Source: Hydractinia symbiolongicarpus (taxonomy: Eukaryota > Cnidaria > Hydrozoa > Anthoathecata > Hydractiniidae). From it: DNA of 64,000 bases. The notes under the pieces are model-generated. The model was not told where the DNA came from. It did no database searches and saw only the letters and a list, made by a program, of their open reading frames with translations. Positions 49,903 to 62,285 of the stretch are shown in pieces. A program made the position numbers and the translations under genes. The stretch is from assembly GCF_029227915.1 (NCBI RefSeq), contig NC_079884.1, positions 6,388,001 to 6,452,000 of the forward strand, given 5' to 3'. Each line of letters starts with the position of its first letter. Position 1 is the stretch's first letter.

Positions 49903-52795
49903 TTTTTTAAATTACTTTTTCACCACTAAAACGCATGACACTTGTAGTTTTTAAAAATGTTTTCATTTTTGATGAGACGCTGAATAAAAGAAGTTTAATT
50001 GCCGGCAAACGAAAACCCGCCATTTCCCGTAAACCCAGGACTCGGCCCGTATTGTCAAAAGTATACAAAGAAAGTGCCCAGGGAGTAAACTCATTTCCCA
50101 AACGATTTTTTAAATTATTTTTTCACCACTAAAACGCATGAGACTTGTAGTTTTCAAAAATGTTTTCATTTTTGATGAGACGCTGGATAAAAGAAGTTTA
50201 ATCGCCGGCAAACGAAAACCCGCGATTTCCCGTAAATCCCGGACTCGGCCCGTATAGTCAAAAGTATACAAAGAACGAACCCAGGGAGTAAACTCATTTC
50301 CCGAACGATTTTTTAAATTAGTTTTTCACCACTAAAACGCATGAGACTTGTAGTTTTCAAAAATGTTTTCATTTTTGATGAGACGCTGAATAAAAGAAGT
50401 TTAATCGCTGTCAAACGAAAACCCGCGATTTCCCGTAAATCGCGGGCTTGGCCCGTATAGTCAAAAGTATACAAAGAAAGTACCCTGTGAGTAAACTCAT
50501 TTCAAGAACGATTTTTTAAATTATTATTTCACCACTAAAGCCCATGAGACTAGTACTTTTTAAAAATGTTTTCATTTTTGATGAGACGCTGAATAAAAGG
50601 AGTTTAATCGCCGGCAACCGAAATCCCGCCATTTCCCGTAAACCCAGGACTCGGCCCGTATAGTCAAAAGTATACAAAGAAAGTACCCAGGGAGTAAACT
50701 CATTTCCCGAACGATTTTTTAAATTATTTTTTCACCACTAAAACGCATGAGACTTGTAGTTTTCAAAAATGTTTTCATTTTTGATGAGACGCTGGATAAA
50801 AGAAGTTTAATCGCCGGCAAACGAAAACCCGCAATTTCCCGTAAATCCCGGACTCGGCCCGTATAGTCAAAAGTATACAAAGAAAGTACCCAGGGAGTAA
50901 ACTCATTTCCTGAACAATTTTTTAAACTATTTTTTCACCACTAAAACGCATGAGACTTGTAGTTTTCAAAAATGTTTTCATTTTTGATGAAACGCTTAAT
51001 GAAAGTGGTTTAATCGCCGGCAAACGAAAACCCGCGATTTCCCGTAAATCCCGGGCTTGGCCCGTATAGTCGAATGTATACAAAGAAAGTACCCTATGAG
51101 TAAACTCATTTCCAGAACGATTTTTTAAATTAGTTTTTCACCACTAAAACGCATAAAACTTCTAGTTTTCAAAAATGTTTTCATTTTTGATGAGACGCTG
51201 AATAAAGGAAGTTTAATCGCCGTCAAACGAAAACCCGCGATTTCCCGTAAATCCCGGGCTTGGCCCGTATAGTCAAAAGTATACAAAGAAAGTACCCAGG
51301 GAGTAAACTCATTTCCCAAACGATTTTTTAAATTATTTTGTCACCACTAAAACGCATGAGACTTGTAGTTTTCAAAAATGTTTTCATTTTTGATGAGACG
51401 CTGGATAAAAGAAGTTTAATCGCCGGCAAACGAAAACCCGCGATTTCCCGTAAATCCCGGACTCGGCCCGTATAGTCAAAAGTATACAAAGCACGAACCC
51501 AGGGAGTAAACTCATTTCCCGAACGATTTTTTAAATTAGTTTTTCACCACTAAAACGCATGAGACTTGTAGTTTTCAAAAGTGTTTTCATTTTTGATGAA
51601 ACGCTTAATGAAAGTGGTTTAATCGCCGGCAAACGAAAACCTGCGATTTCCCGTAAATCCCGGGCTTGGCCCGTATAGTCGAATGTATACAAAGAAAGTA
51701 CCCAGGGAGTAAACTCATTTCCTAAACAATTTTTTAAATTAGTTTTTCACCACTAAAACGCATAAAACTTCTAGTTTTCAAAAATGTTTTCATTTTTGAT
51801 GAGACGCTGAATAAAGGAAGTTTAATCGCCGTCAAACGAAAACCCGCGATTTCCCGTAAATCCCGGGCTTGGCCCGTATAGTCAAAAGTATACAAAGAAA
51901 GTACCTAGGGAGTAAACTCATTTCCCAAACGATTTTTTAAATTATTTTGTCACCACTAAAACGCATGAGACTTGTAGTTTTCAAAAGTGTTTTCATTTTT
52001 GATGAGACGCTGAATAAAAGAAGTTTAATCGCCGGCAAACGAAAACCCACGATTTCACGTAAATCCCAGGCTTGGCCCGTATAGTCGAATGTATACAAAG
52101 AAAGTACCCTGTGAGTAAACTCATTTCCAGAACGATTTTTTAAATTATTATTTCACCACTAAAGCCCATGGGACTTGTAGTTTTTAAAAATGTTTTCATT
52201 TTTGATGAGACGCTGAATAAAAAGAGTTTAATCGCCGCAAACGAAAACCCGCCATTTCCTGTAAACCCAGGACTCGGACCGTATAGTCAAAAGTATACAA
52301 AGAAAGTACCCAGGGAGTAAACTCATTTGCCGAACGATTTTTTAAATTATTTTTTCACCACTAAAACGCATGAGACTTGTAGTTTTCAAAAATGTTTTCA
52401 TTTTTGATGAGACGCTGGATAAAAGAAGTTTAATCGCCGGCAAACGAAAACCCGCGATTTCCCGTAAATCCCGGACTCGGCCCGTATAGTCAAAAGTATA
52501 CAAAGAAAGTACCCAGGGAGTAAACTCATTTCCCGAACGATTTTTTAAATTATTTTTTCACCACTAAAACGCATGAGACTTGTAGTTTTCAGAAATGTTT
52601 TCATTTTTGATGAGACGTCTAATGAAAGTGGTTTAATCGCCGGCAAACGAAAACCCGCGATTTCCCGTAAATCCCGGGCTTGGCCCGTACAGTCAAATGT
52701 ATACAAAGAAAGTACCCAGGGAGTAAACTCATTTCCCGAACGATTTTTTAAATTATTTTTTCACCACTAAAACGCATGAGACTTGTAGTTTTCAA
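49903..52795. repeat. 15-unit tandem duplication, copy 2
   Basis: This is the copy of 46,859-49,752 at an offset of 3,044 bp, ending near 52,795, where it continues as 'caaaagtg...gctgaataaaagaag' while copy 1 continues as 'caaaaatg...gaaatgcttaataaaagg'. The roughly 150 bp of copy 1 before 49,903 resembles sequence near 53,221-53,345, which suggests that the exchange took place between those two places. Confidence 0.9.
50422..50446. other. 10-bp-arm perfect inverted repeat (copy 2)
   Basis: The same 25-bp palindromic element as at 47,378, exactly 3,044 bp further on, duplicated with the 15-unit repeat. Arms CCCGCGATTT and AAATCGCGGG are intact. Confidence 0.9.
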
Positions 52796-54809
52796 AAGTG
52801 TTTTCATTTTTGATGAGACGCTGAATAAAAGAAGTTTAATCGCCGGCAAACGCAAACCTGCGATTTCCCGTAAATCCCGAGCTTGGCCCGTATAGTCGAA
52901 TGTATACAAAGAAAGTACCCAGGGAGTAAACTCATTTACCGAACAATTTTTTAAACTATTTTTTCACCACTAAAACGCATGAGACTTGTAGTTTTCAAAA
53001 AAGTTTTCATTCTTGATGAGACGCTTAATGAAAGGGGTTTAATCGCCGGCAAACGAAAACCCGCGATTTCCCGTAAATCCCGGGCTTGGCCCATATAGTC
53101 GAATGTATACATAGAAAGTACCCAGGGAGTAAACTCATTTCCCGAACAATTTTTTAAACTATTTTTTCACCACTAAAACGCATGAGACTTGTAGTTTTCA
53201 AAAATGTTTTCATTTTTGATGAAATGCTTAATAAAAGGGGTTTAATCGCCGGCAAACGAAAACCCGCGATTTCCCGTAAATCCCGGGCTTGGCCCGTATA
53301 GTCGAATGTATACAAAGAAAGTACCCTATGAGTAAACTAATTTCCAGAACGATTTTTTAAATTAGTTTTTCACCACTAAAACGCATAAGACTTGTAGTTT
53401 TCAAAAATGTTTTCATTTTTGATGAGACGCTGAATAAAAGAAGTTTAATCGCCGGCAAACGCAAACCTGCGATTTCCCGTAAATCCCGGGCTTGGCCCGT
53501 ATAGTCGAATGTATACAAAGAAAGTACCCAGGGAGTAAACTCATTTACCGAACGATTTTTTAAAATTATTTTCTCACCACTAAAACGCATGAGACTTGTA
53601 GTTTTCAAAAAAGTTTTCATTCTTGATGAGACGCTTAATGAAAGTGGTTTAATCACCGGCAAACGAAAACCCGCGATTTCCCGTAAATCCCGGGCTTGGC
53701 CCGTATAGTCGAATGTATACAAAGAAAGTACCCTGTGAGTAAACTCATTTCCAGAACGATTTTTTAAATTATTATTTCACCACTAAAGCCCATGAGACTT
53801 GTAGTTTTCAGTAATGTTTTCATTCTTGATGAGACGCTTAATGAAAGGGGTTTAATCGCCGGCAAACGAAAACCCGCGATTTCCCGTAAATCCCGGGCTT
53901 GGCCCGTATAGTCGAATGTATACAAAGAAAGTACCCTATGAGTAAACTAGTTTCCAGAACGATTTTTTAAACTAGTTTTTCACCACTAAAACGCATAAGA
54001 CTTGTAGTTTTCAAAAATGTGTTCATTTTTGATGAGACGCTGAATAAAAGAAGTTTAATCGCCGGCAAACGAAAACCTGCGATTTCCCGTAAATCCCGGG
54101 CTTGGCCCGTATAGTCGAATGTATACATAGAAAGTACCCAGGGAGTAAACTCATTTCCCGAACAATTTTTTAAACTATTTTTTCACCACTAAAACGCATG
54201 AGACTTGTAGTTTTCAAAAAGGTTTTCATTTTTGATGAAACGCTTAATGAAAGGGGTTTAATCGCCGGCAAACGAAAACCCGCGATTTCCCGTAAATCCC
54301 GGGCTTGGCCCGTATAGTCGAATGTATACAAAGAAAGTACCCTATGAGTAAACTAATTTCCAGAACGATTTTTTAAATTAGTTTTTCACCACTAAAACGC
54401 ATAAGACTTGTAGTTTTCAAAAATGTTTTCATTTTTGATGAGACGCTGAACAAAAGAAGTTTAGTCGCCGGCAAACGCAAACCTGCGATTACCCGTAAAT
54501 CCCGGGCTTGGCCCGTATAGTCGAATGTATACAAAGAAAGTACCCAGGGAGTAAACTCATTTACCGAACGATTTTTTAAATTATTTTCTCACCACTAAAA
54601 CGCATGAGACTTGTAGTTTTCAAAAAAGTTTTCATTCTTGATGAGACTCTTAATGAAAGGGGTTTAATCGCCGGCAAACGAAAACCTGCGATTTCCCGTA
54701 AATCCCGGGCTTGGCCCGTATAGTCGAATGTATACATAGAAAGTACCCAGGGAGTAAATTCATTTCCCGAACAATTTTTTAAACTATTTTTTCACCACTA
54801 AAACGCATG

Positions 54810-55977
54810 AGACTTGTAGTTTTCAAAAATGTTTTCATTTTTGATGAAACGCTTAATGAAAGGGGTTTAATCGCCGGCAAACGAAAACCCGCGATTTCCC
54901 GTAAATCCCGGGCTTGGCCCGTATAGTCGAATGTATACAAAGAAAGTACCCTATGAGTAAACTAATTTCCAGAACGATTTTTTAAATTAGTTTTTCACCA
55001 CTAAAACGCATAAGACTTGTAGTTTTCAAAAATGTTTTCATTTTTGATGAGACGCTGAATAAAAGAAGTTTAATCGCCGTCAAACGAAAACCCGCGATTT
55101 CCCGTAAATCACGGGCTTGGCCCGTATAGTCAAAAGTATACAAAGAAAGTGCCCAGGGAGTAAACTCATTTCCCAAACGATTTTTTAAATTATTTTGTCA
55201 CCACTAAAACGCATGAGACTTGTAGTTTTCAAAAGTGTTTTCATTTTTGATGAGACGCTGAATAAAAGAAGTTTAATCGTTGGCAAACGAAAACCCGCAA
55301 TTTCCCGTAAATCCCAGGCTTGGCCCGTATAGTTGTATGTATCTAAAGAAAGTACCCAGGGAGTAAACTGATTTTCCGAACGATTTTTCAAATTATTTCT
55401 GCACCACTAGAAAAAATGAGACTTGTAGTTTTCAAAAATGTTTTCATTTTTAATGAGAAGATTAATGAAAGAGGTCTAATCGCCGGCAAACGAAAACCCG
55501 CGATTTCCCTTAAATCCCGGACTCGGCCCATATTGTCAAAAGTATACAAAGAAAGTACCCAGGGAGTAAACTGATTTCCCGAACGATTTTTTAAATTATT
55601 TTTTCACCACTAAAACGCATGAGACTTGTAGTTTTCAGAAATGTTTTCATTTTTGATGAGACGCCTGATGAAAGTGGTTTAATCGCCGGCAAACGAAAAC
55701 CCGCGATTTCCCGTAAATCCCGGGCTTGGCCCGTATAGTCGAATGTATACAAAGAAAGTACCCTGCGAGTAAACTCATTTCCCAAACGTTTTTTTAAATT
55801 ATTATTTCACCACTAAAACGCATGAGACTTGTAGTTTTCAAAAAAGTTTTCATTCTTGATGAGACGCTTAATGAAAGGGGTTTAATCGCCGGCAAACGAA
55901 AACCCGCGATTTCCCGTAAATCCCGGGCTTGGCCCGTATAGTCGAATGTATACATAGAAAGTACCCAGGGAGTGAAC
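54810..55977. repeat. 17-unit spaced repeat (3,449-bp offset), copy 1
   Basis: About 1.17 kb recurs at 58,259-59,426. Shared marks are 'cccagggagtgaac', 'aaaaaagttttcattcttg', 'gcctgatgaaagtgg', 'accctgcgag' and 'gagaagattaatgaaagaggtc'. The match ends where this copy reads 'gtgaactcatttcccg' and the other 'gtgaactggtttcccg'. Confidence 0.8.
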
Positions 55978-56249
55978 TCATTTCCCGAACAATTTTTTAA
56001 ACTATTTTTTCACCACTAAAACGCATGAGACTTGTAGTTTTCAAAAATGTTTTCATTTTTGATGAAACGCTTAATGAAAGGGGTTTAATCGCCGGCAAAC
56101 GAAAACCCGCGATTTCCCGTAAATCCCGGGCTTGGCCTGTATAGTCGAATGTATACAAAGAAAGTACCCTATGAGTAAACTCATTTCCAGAACGATTTTT
56201 TAAATTAGTTTTTCACCACTAAAACGCATAAGACTTGTAGTTTTCAACA

Positions 56250-57060
56250 ATGTTTTCATTTTTGATGAGACGCTGAATAAAAGAAGTTTAATCGCCGTCA
56301 AACGAAAACCCGCGATTTCCCGTAAATCCCGGGCTTGGCCCGTATAGTCAAAAGTATACAAAGAAAGTACCCAGGGAGTAAACTCAATTCCCAAACGATT
56401 TTTTAAATTATTTTGTCACCACTAAAACGCATGAGACTTGTAGTTTTCAAAAGTGTTTTTATTTTTGACGAGACGCTGAATAAAAGAAGTTTAATCGTTG
56501 GCAAACGAAAACCCGCAATTTCCCGTAAATCCCAGGCTTGGCCCGTATAGTTGTATGTATCTAAAGAAAGTACCCAGGGAGTAAACTGATTTTCCGAACG
56601 ATTTTTCAAATTATTTCTGCACCACTAGAACAAATGAGACTTGTAGTTTTCAAAAATGTTTTCATTTTTAATGAGAAGATTAATGAAAGAGGTTTAATCG
56701 CCGGCAAACGAAAACCCGCGATTTCCCGTAAATCCCGGACTCGGCCCGTATAGTCAAAAGTATGCAAAGAAAGTACCCAGGGAGTAAACTCATTTCCCGA
56801 ACGATTTTTAAATTATTTTTTCACCACTAAAGCGCATGAGACTTGTAGTTTTCAGAAATGTTTTCATTTTTGATGAGACGCTTAATGAAAGTGGTTTAAT
56901 CGCCGGCAAACGAAAACCCGCGATTTCCCGTAAATCCCGGGCTTGGCCCGTATAGTCGAATGTATACAAAGAAAGTACCCTGTGCGTAAACTCATTTCCA
57001 GAACGATTTTTTTAATTATTTTTCCACCACTAAAACGCATAAGACTTGTAGTTTTCAAAA
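56250..57060. repeat. 4-unit tandem duplication (811 bp), copy 1
   Basis: This four-unit block is followed directly by its copy at 57,061-57,871. The pair share 'tgtttttatttttgacgag', 'aagtatgcaaag', 'cgatttttaaattatt' (two T shorter), 'ctaaagcgcatgag', 'ccctgtgcgtaaac' and 'tttttttaattatttttcc'. The compact A/T change explains 811 rather than 812 bp. Confidence 0.8.
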
Positions 57061-57871
57061 GTGTTTTCATTTTTGATGAGACGCTGAATAAAAGAAGTTT
57101 AATCGCCGTCAAACGAAAACCCGCGATTTCCCGTAAATCCCGGGCTTGGCCCGTATAGTCAAAAGTATACAAAGAAAGTACTCAGGGAGTAAACTCATTT
57201 CCCAAACGATTTTTTAAATTATTTTGTCACCACTAAAACGCATGAGACTTGTAGTTTTCAAAAGTGTTTTTATTTTTGACGAGACGCTGAATAAAAGAAG
57301 TTTAATCGTTGGCAAACGAAAACCCGCAATTTCCCGTAAATCCCAGGCTTGGCCCGTATAGTTGTATGTATCTAAAGAAAGTACCCAGGGAGTAAACTGA
57401 TTTTCCGAACGATTTTTTAAATTATTTCTGCACCACTAGAACAAATGAGACTTGTAGTTTTCAAAAATGTTTTCATTTTTAATGAGAAGAATAATGAAAG
57501 AGGTTTAATCGCCGGCAAACGAAAACCCGCGATTTCCCGTAAATCCCGGACTCGGCCCGTATAGTCAAAAGTATGCAAAGAAAGTACCCAGGGAGTAAAC
57601 TCATTTCCCGAACGATTTTTAAATTATTTTTTCACCACTAAAGCGCATGAGACTTGTAGTTTTCAGAAATGTTTTCATTTTTGATGAGACGCTTAATGAA
57701 AGTGGTTTAATCGCCGGCAAACGAAAACCCGCGATTTCCCGTAAATCCCGGGCTTGGCCCGTATAGTCGAATGTATACAAAGAAAGTACCCTGTGCGTAA
57801 ACTCATTTCCAGAACGATTTTTTTAATTATTTTTCCACCACTAAAACGCATAAGACTTGTAGTTTTCAAAA
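57061..57871. repeat. 4-unit tandem duplication, copy 2
   Basis: The copy of 56,250-57,060. Differences are few, for example 'gagaagaataatg' near 57,483 against 'gagaagattaatg', and 'cgattttttaaattatttctgc' near 57,411 against 'cgatttttcaaattatttctgc'. Similarity at the same offset continues to about 58,250. Confidence 0.8.
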
Positions 57872-58258
57872 GTGTTTTCATTTTTGATGAGACGCTGAAT
57901 AAAAGAAGTTTAATCGCCGTCAAACGAAAACCCGCGATTTCCCGTAAATCCCGGGCTTGGCCCGTATAGTCAAAAGTATACAAAGAAAGTACCCAGGGAC
58001 TAAACTCATTTCCCAAACGATTTTTTAAATTATTTTGTCACCACTAAAACGCATGAGACTTGTAGTTTTCAAAAGTGTTTTCATTTTTGATGAGACGCTG
58101 AATAAAAGAAGTTTAATCGTTGGCAAACGAAAACCCGCAATTTCCCGTAAATCCCAGGCTTGGCCCGTATAGTTGTATGTATCTAAAGAAAGTACCCAGG
58201 GAGTAAACTGATTTTCCGAACGATTTTTCAAATTATTTCTGCACCACTAGAAAAAATA

Positions 58259-59426
58259 AGACTTGTAGTTTTCAAAAATGTTTTCATTTTTGATGAAACG
58301 CTTAATGAAAGGGGTTTAATCGCCGGCAAACGAAAACCCGCGATTTCCCGTAAATCCCGGGCTTGGCCCGTATAGTCGAATGTATACAAAGAAAGTACCC
58401 TATGAGTAAACTAATTTCCAGAACGATTTTTTAAATTAGTTTTTCACCACTAAAACGCATAAGACTTGTAGTTTTCAAAAATGTTTTCATTTTTGATGAG
58501 ACGCTGAATAAAAGAAGTTTAATCGCCGTCAAACGAAAACCCGCGATTTCCCGTAAATCACGGGCTTGGCCCGTATAGTCAAAAGTATACAAAGAAAGTG
58601 CCCAGGGAGTAAACTCATTTCCCAAACGATTTTTTAAATTATTTTGTCACCACTAAAACGCATGAGACTTGTAGTTTTCAAAAGTGTTTTCATTTTTGAT
58701 GAGACGCTGAATAAAAGAAGTTTAATCGTTGGCAAACGAAAACCCGCAATTTCCCGTAAATCCCAGGCTTGGCCCGTATAGTTGTATGTATCTAAAGAAA
58801 GTACCCAGGGAGTAAACTGATTTTCCGAACGATTTTTCAAATTATTTCTGCACCACTAGAAAAAATGAGACTTGTAGTTTTCAAAAATGTTTTCATTTTT
58901 AATGAGAAGATTAATGAAAGAGGTCTAATCGCCGGCAAACGAAAACCCGTGATTTCCCGTAAATCCCGGACTCGGCCCATATTGTCAAAAGTATACAAAG
59001 AAAGTACCCAGGGAGTAAACTCATTTCCCGAACGATTTTTTAAATTATTTTTTCACCACTAAAACGCATGAGACTTGTAGTTTTCAGAAATGTTTTCATT
59101 TTTGATGAGACGCCTGATGAAAGTGGTTTAATCGCCGGCAAACGAAAACCCGCGATTTCCCGTAAATCCCGGGCTTGGCCCGTATAGTCGAATGTATACA
59201 AAGAAAGTACCCTGCGAGTAAACTCATTTCCCAAACGTTTTTTTAAATTATTATTTCACCACTAAAACGCATGAGACTTGTAGTTTTCAAAAAAGTTTTC
59301 ATTCTTGATGAGACGCTTAATGAAAGGGGTTTAATCGCCGGCAAACGAAAACCCGCGATTTCCCGTAAATCCCGGGCTTGGCCCGTATAGTCGAATGTAT
59401 ACATAGAAAGTACCCAGGGAGTGAAC
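58259..59426. repeat. 17-unit spaced repeat, copy 2
   Basis: This matches 54,810-55,977 at a 3,449-bp offset. The start lies within the unit that reads 'ctagaaaaaataagac', an apparent hybrid of the 'ctagaaaaaatgag' unit type with the 'gatgaaacgcttaatg' type, consistent with an exchange point near 58,255. Confidence 0.8.
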
Positions 59427-60049
59427 TGGTTTCCCGAACGATTTTTCAAATTATTTCTGCACCACTAGAACAAATGAGACTTGTAGTTTTCAAAAATGTT
59501 TTCATTTTTAATGAGAAGATTAATGAAAGAGGTTTAATCGCCGGCAAACGAAAACCCGCGATTTCACGTAAATCCCGGGCTTGGCCCGTATAGTCGAATG
59601 TATACAAAGAAAGTACCCAGGGAGTAAACTCATACACCAAACGATTTTTTAAATTATTATTTCACCACTAAAGCCCATGAGACTTGTAGTTTTTAAAAAT
59701 GTTTTCATTTTTGATGAGATGCTGAATAAAAGAAGCTTAATCGCCGGCAAACGAAAACCCGCGATTTCCCATAAATCCCGGACTCGGCCCGTATAGTCAA
59801 AAGTATACAAAGAAAGTACCCAGGGAGTAAACTCATTTCCCGAACGATTTTTTAAAATATTTTTTCACCACTAAAACGCATGAGACTTGTAGTTTTTAGA
59901 AATGTTTTCATTTTTGATGAGACGCTTAATGAAAGTGGTTTAATCGCCGGCAAACGAAAACCCGCGATTTCCCGTAAATCCCGGGCTTGGCCCGTATAGT
60001 CGAATGTATACAAAGAAAGTACCCTATGAGTAAACTCATTTCCAGAACG

Positions 60050-61267
60050 ATTTTTTAAATTAGTTTTTCACCACTAAAACGCATGAGACTTGTAGTTTTC
60101 AAAAGTGTTTTCATTTTTGATGAGACGCTGAATAAAAGAAGTTTAATCGTTGGCAAACGAAAACCCGCGATTTCCCGTAAATCCCGGGCTTGGCCCGTAT
60201 AGTTGTATGTATCTGAAGAAAGTACCCAGGGAGTAAACTGGTTTCCCGAACGATTTTTCAAATTATTTCTGCACCACTAGAACAAATGAGACTTGTAGTT
60301 TTCAAAAATGTTTTCATTTTTAATGAGAAGATTAATGAAAGAGGTTTAATCGCCGGCAAACGAAAACCCGCGATTTCACGTAAATCCCGGGCTTGGCCCG
60401 TATAGTCGAATGTATACAAAGAAAGTACCCAGGGAGTAAACTCATTCACCAAACGATTTTTTAAATTATTATTTCACCACTAAAGCCCATGAGACTTGTA
60501 GTTTTTAAAAATGTTTTCATTTTTGATGAGATGCTGAATAAAAGAAGTTTAATCGCCGGCAAACGAAAACCCGCGATTTCCCGTAAATCCCGGACTCGGC
60601 CCGTATAGTCAAAAGTATACAAAGAAAGTACCCAGGGAGTAAACTCATTTCCCGAACGATTTTTTAAAGTATTTTTTCACCATTAAAACGCATGAGACTT
60701 GTAGTTTTTAGAAATGTTTTCATTTTTGATGAGACGCTTAATGAAAGTGGTTTAATCGCCGGCAAACGAAAACCCGCGATTTCCCGTAAATCCCGGGCTT
60801 GGCCCGTATAGTCGAATGTATACAAAGAAAGTACCCTGTGAGTAAACTCATTTCCAGAACGATTTTTTAAATTAGTTTTTCACCACTAAAACGCATAAGA
60901 CTTGTAGTTTTCAAAAATGTTTTCATTTTTGATGAGACGCTGATTAAAAGAAGTTTAATCGCCGACAAACGAAAACCCGCGATTTTCCGTAAATCCCGGG
61001 CTTGGCCCGTATAGTCAAAAGTATGCAAAGAAAGTACCCAGGGAGTAAACTCATTTCCCGAACGATTTTTTAAAATATTTTTTCACCACTAAAACGCATG
61101 AGACTTGTAGTTTTTAGAAATGTTTTCATTTTTGATGAGACGCTTAATGAAAGTGGTTTAATCGCCGGCAAACGAAAACCCGCGATTTCCCGTAAATCCC
61201 GGGCTTGGCCCGTATAGTCGAATGTATACAAAGAAAGTACCCTATGAGTAAACTCATTTCCAGAACG
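60050..61267. repeat. 6-unit higher-order repeat (1,218-bp period), copy 1
   Basis: Six units recur exactly 1,218 bp later. Shared marks are 'tatctgaagaaag', 'gtaaactggtttcccg', 'actcattcaccaaacg', 'gagatgctgaataaaag', 'ttaaagtattttttcaccatt' and 'gctgattaaaagaag'. An earlier four-unit partial copy starts near 59,440, 812 bp upstream of the matching unit at about 60,252. Confidence 0.8.
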
Positions 61268-62285
61268 ATTTTTTAAATTAGTTTTTCACCACTAAAACGC
61301 ATGAGACTTGTAGTTTTCAAAAGTGTTTTCATTTTTGATGAGACGCTGAATAAAAGAAGTTTAATCGTTGGCAAACGAAAACCCGCGATTTCCCGTAAAT
61401 CCCGGGCTTGGCCCGTATAGTTGTATGTATCTGAAGAAAGTACCCAGGGAGTAAACTGGTTTCCCGAACGATTTTTCAAATTATTTCTGCACAACTAGAA
61501 CAAATGAGACTTGTAGTTTTCAAAAATGTTTTCATTTTTAATGAGAAGATTAATGAAAGAGGTTTAATCGCCGGCAAACGAAAACCCGCGATTTCACGTA
61601 AATCCCGGGCTTGGCCCGTATAGTCGAATGTATACAAAGAAAGTACCCAGGGAGTAAACTCATTCACCAAACGATTTTTTAAATTATTATTTCACCACTA
61701 AAGCCCATGAGACTTGTAGTTTTTAAAAATGTTTTCATTTTTGATGAGATGCTGAATAAAAGAAGTTTAATCGCCGGCAAACGAAAACCCGCGATTTCCC
61801 GTAAATCCCGGACTCGGCCCGTATAGTCAAAAGTATACAAAGAAAGTACCCAGGGAGTAAACTCATTTCCCGAACGATTTTTTAAAGTATTTTTTCACCA
61901 TTAAAACGCATGAGACTTGTAGTTTTTAGAAATGTTTTCATTTTTGATGAGACGCTTAATGAAAGTGGTTTAATCGCCGGCAAACGAAAACCCGCGATTT
62001 CCCGTAAATCCCGGGCTTGGCCCGTATAGTCGAATGTATACAAAGAAAGTACCCTGTGAGTAAACTCATTTCCAGAACGATTTTTTAAATTAGTTTTTCA
62101 CCACTAAAACGCATAAGACTTGTAGTTTTCAAAAATGTTTTCATTTTTGATGAGACGCTGATTAAAAGAAGTTTAATCGCCGACAAACGAAAACCCGCGA
62201 TTTTCCGTAAATCCCGGGCTTGGCCCGTATAGTCAAAAGTATGCAAAGAAAGTACCCAGGGAGTAAACTCATTTCCCAAACGATT
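61268..62285. repeat. 6-unit higher-order repeat, copy 2
   Basis: The copy of 60,050-61,067 at an offset of 1,218 bp, near-identical over about five units; one change is 'ctgcacaactag' near 61,488. After about 62,285 the order changes to two 'gttggcaaacg' units. The stretch 61,470-62,376 recurs again at an offset of 1,624 bp (eight units) up to the window end. Confidence 0.75.
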
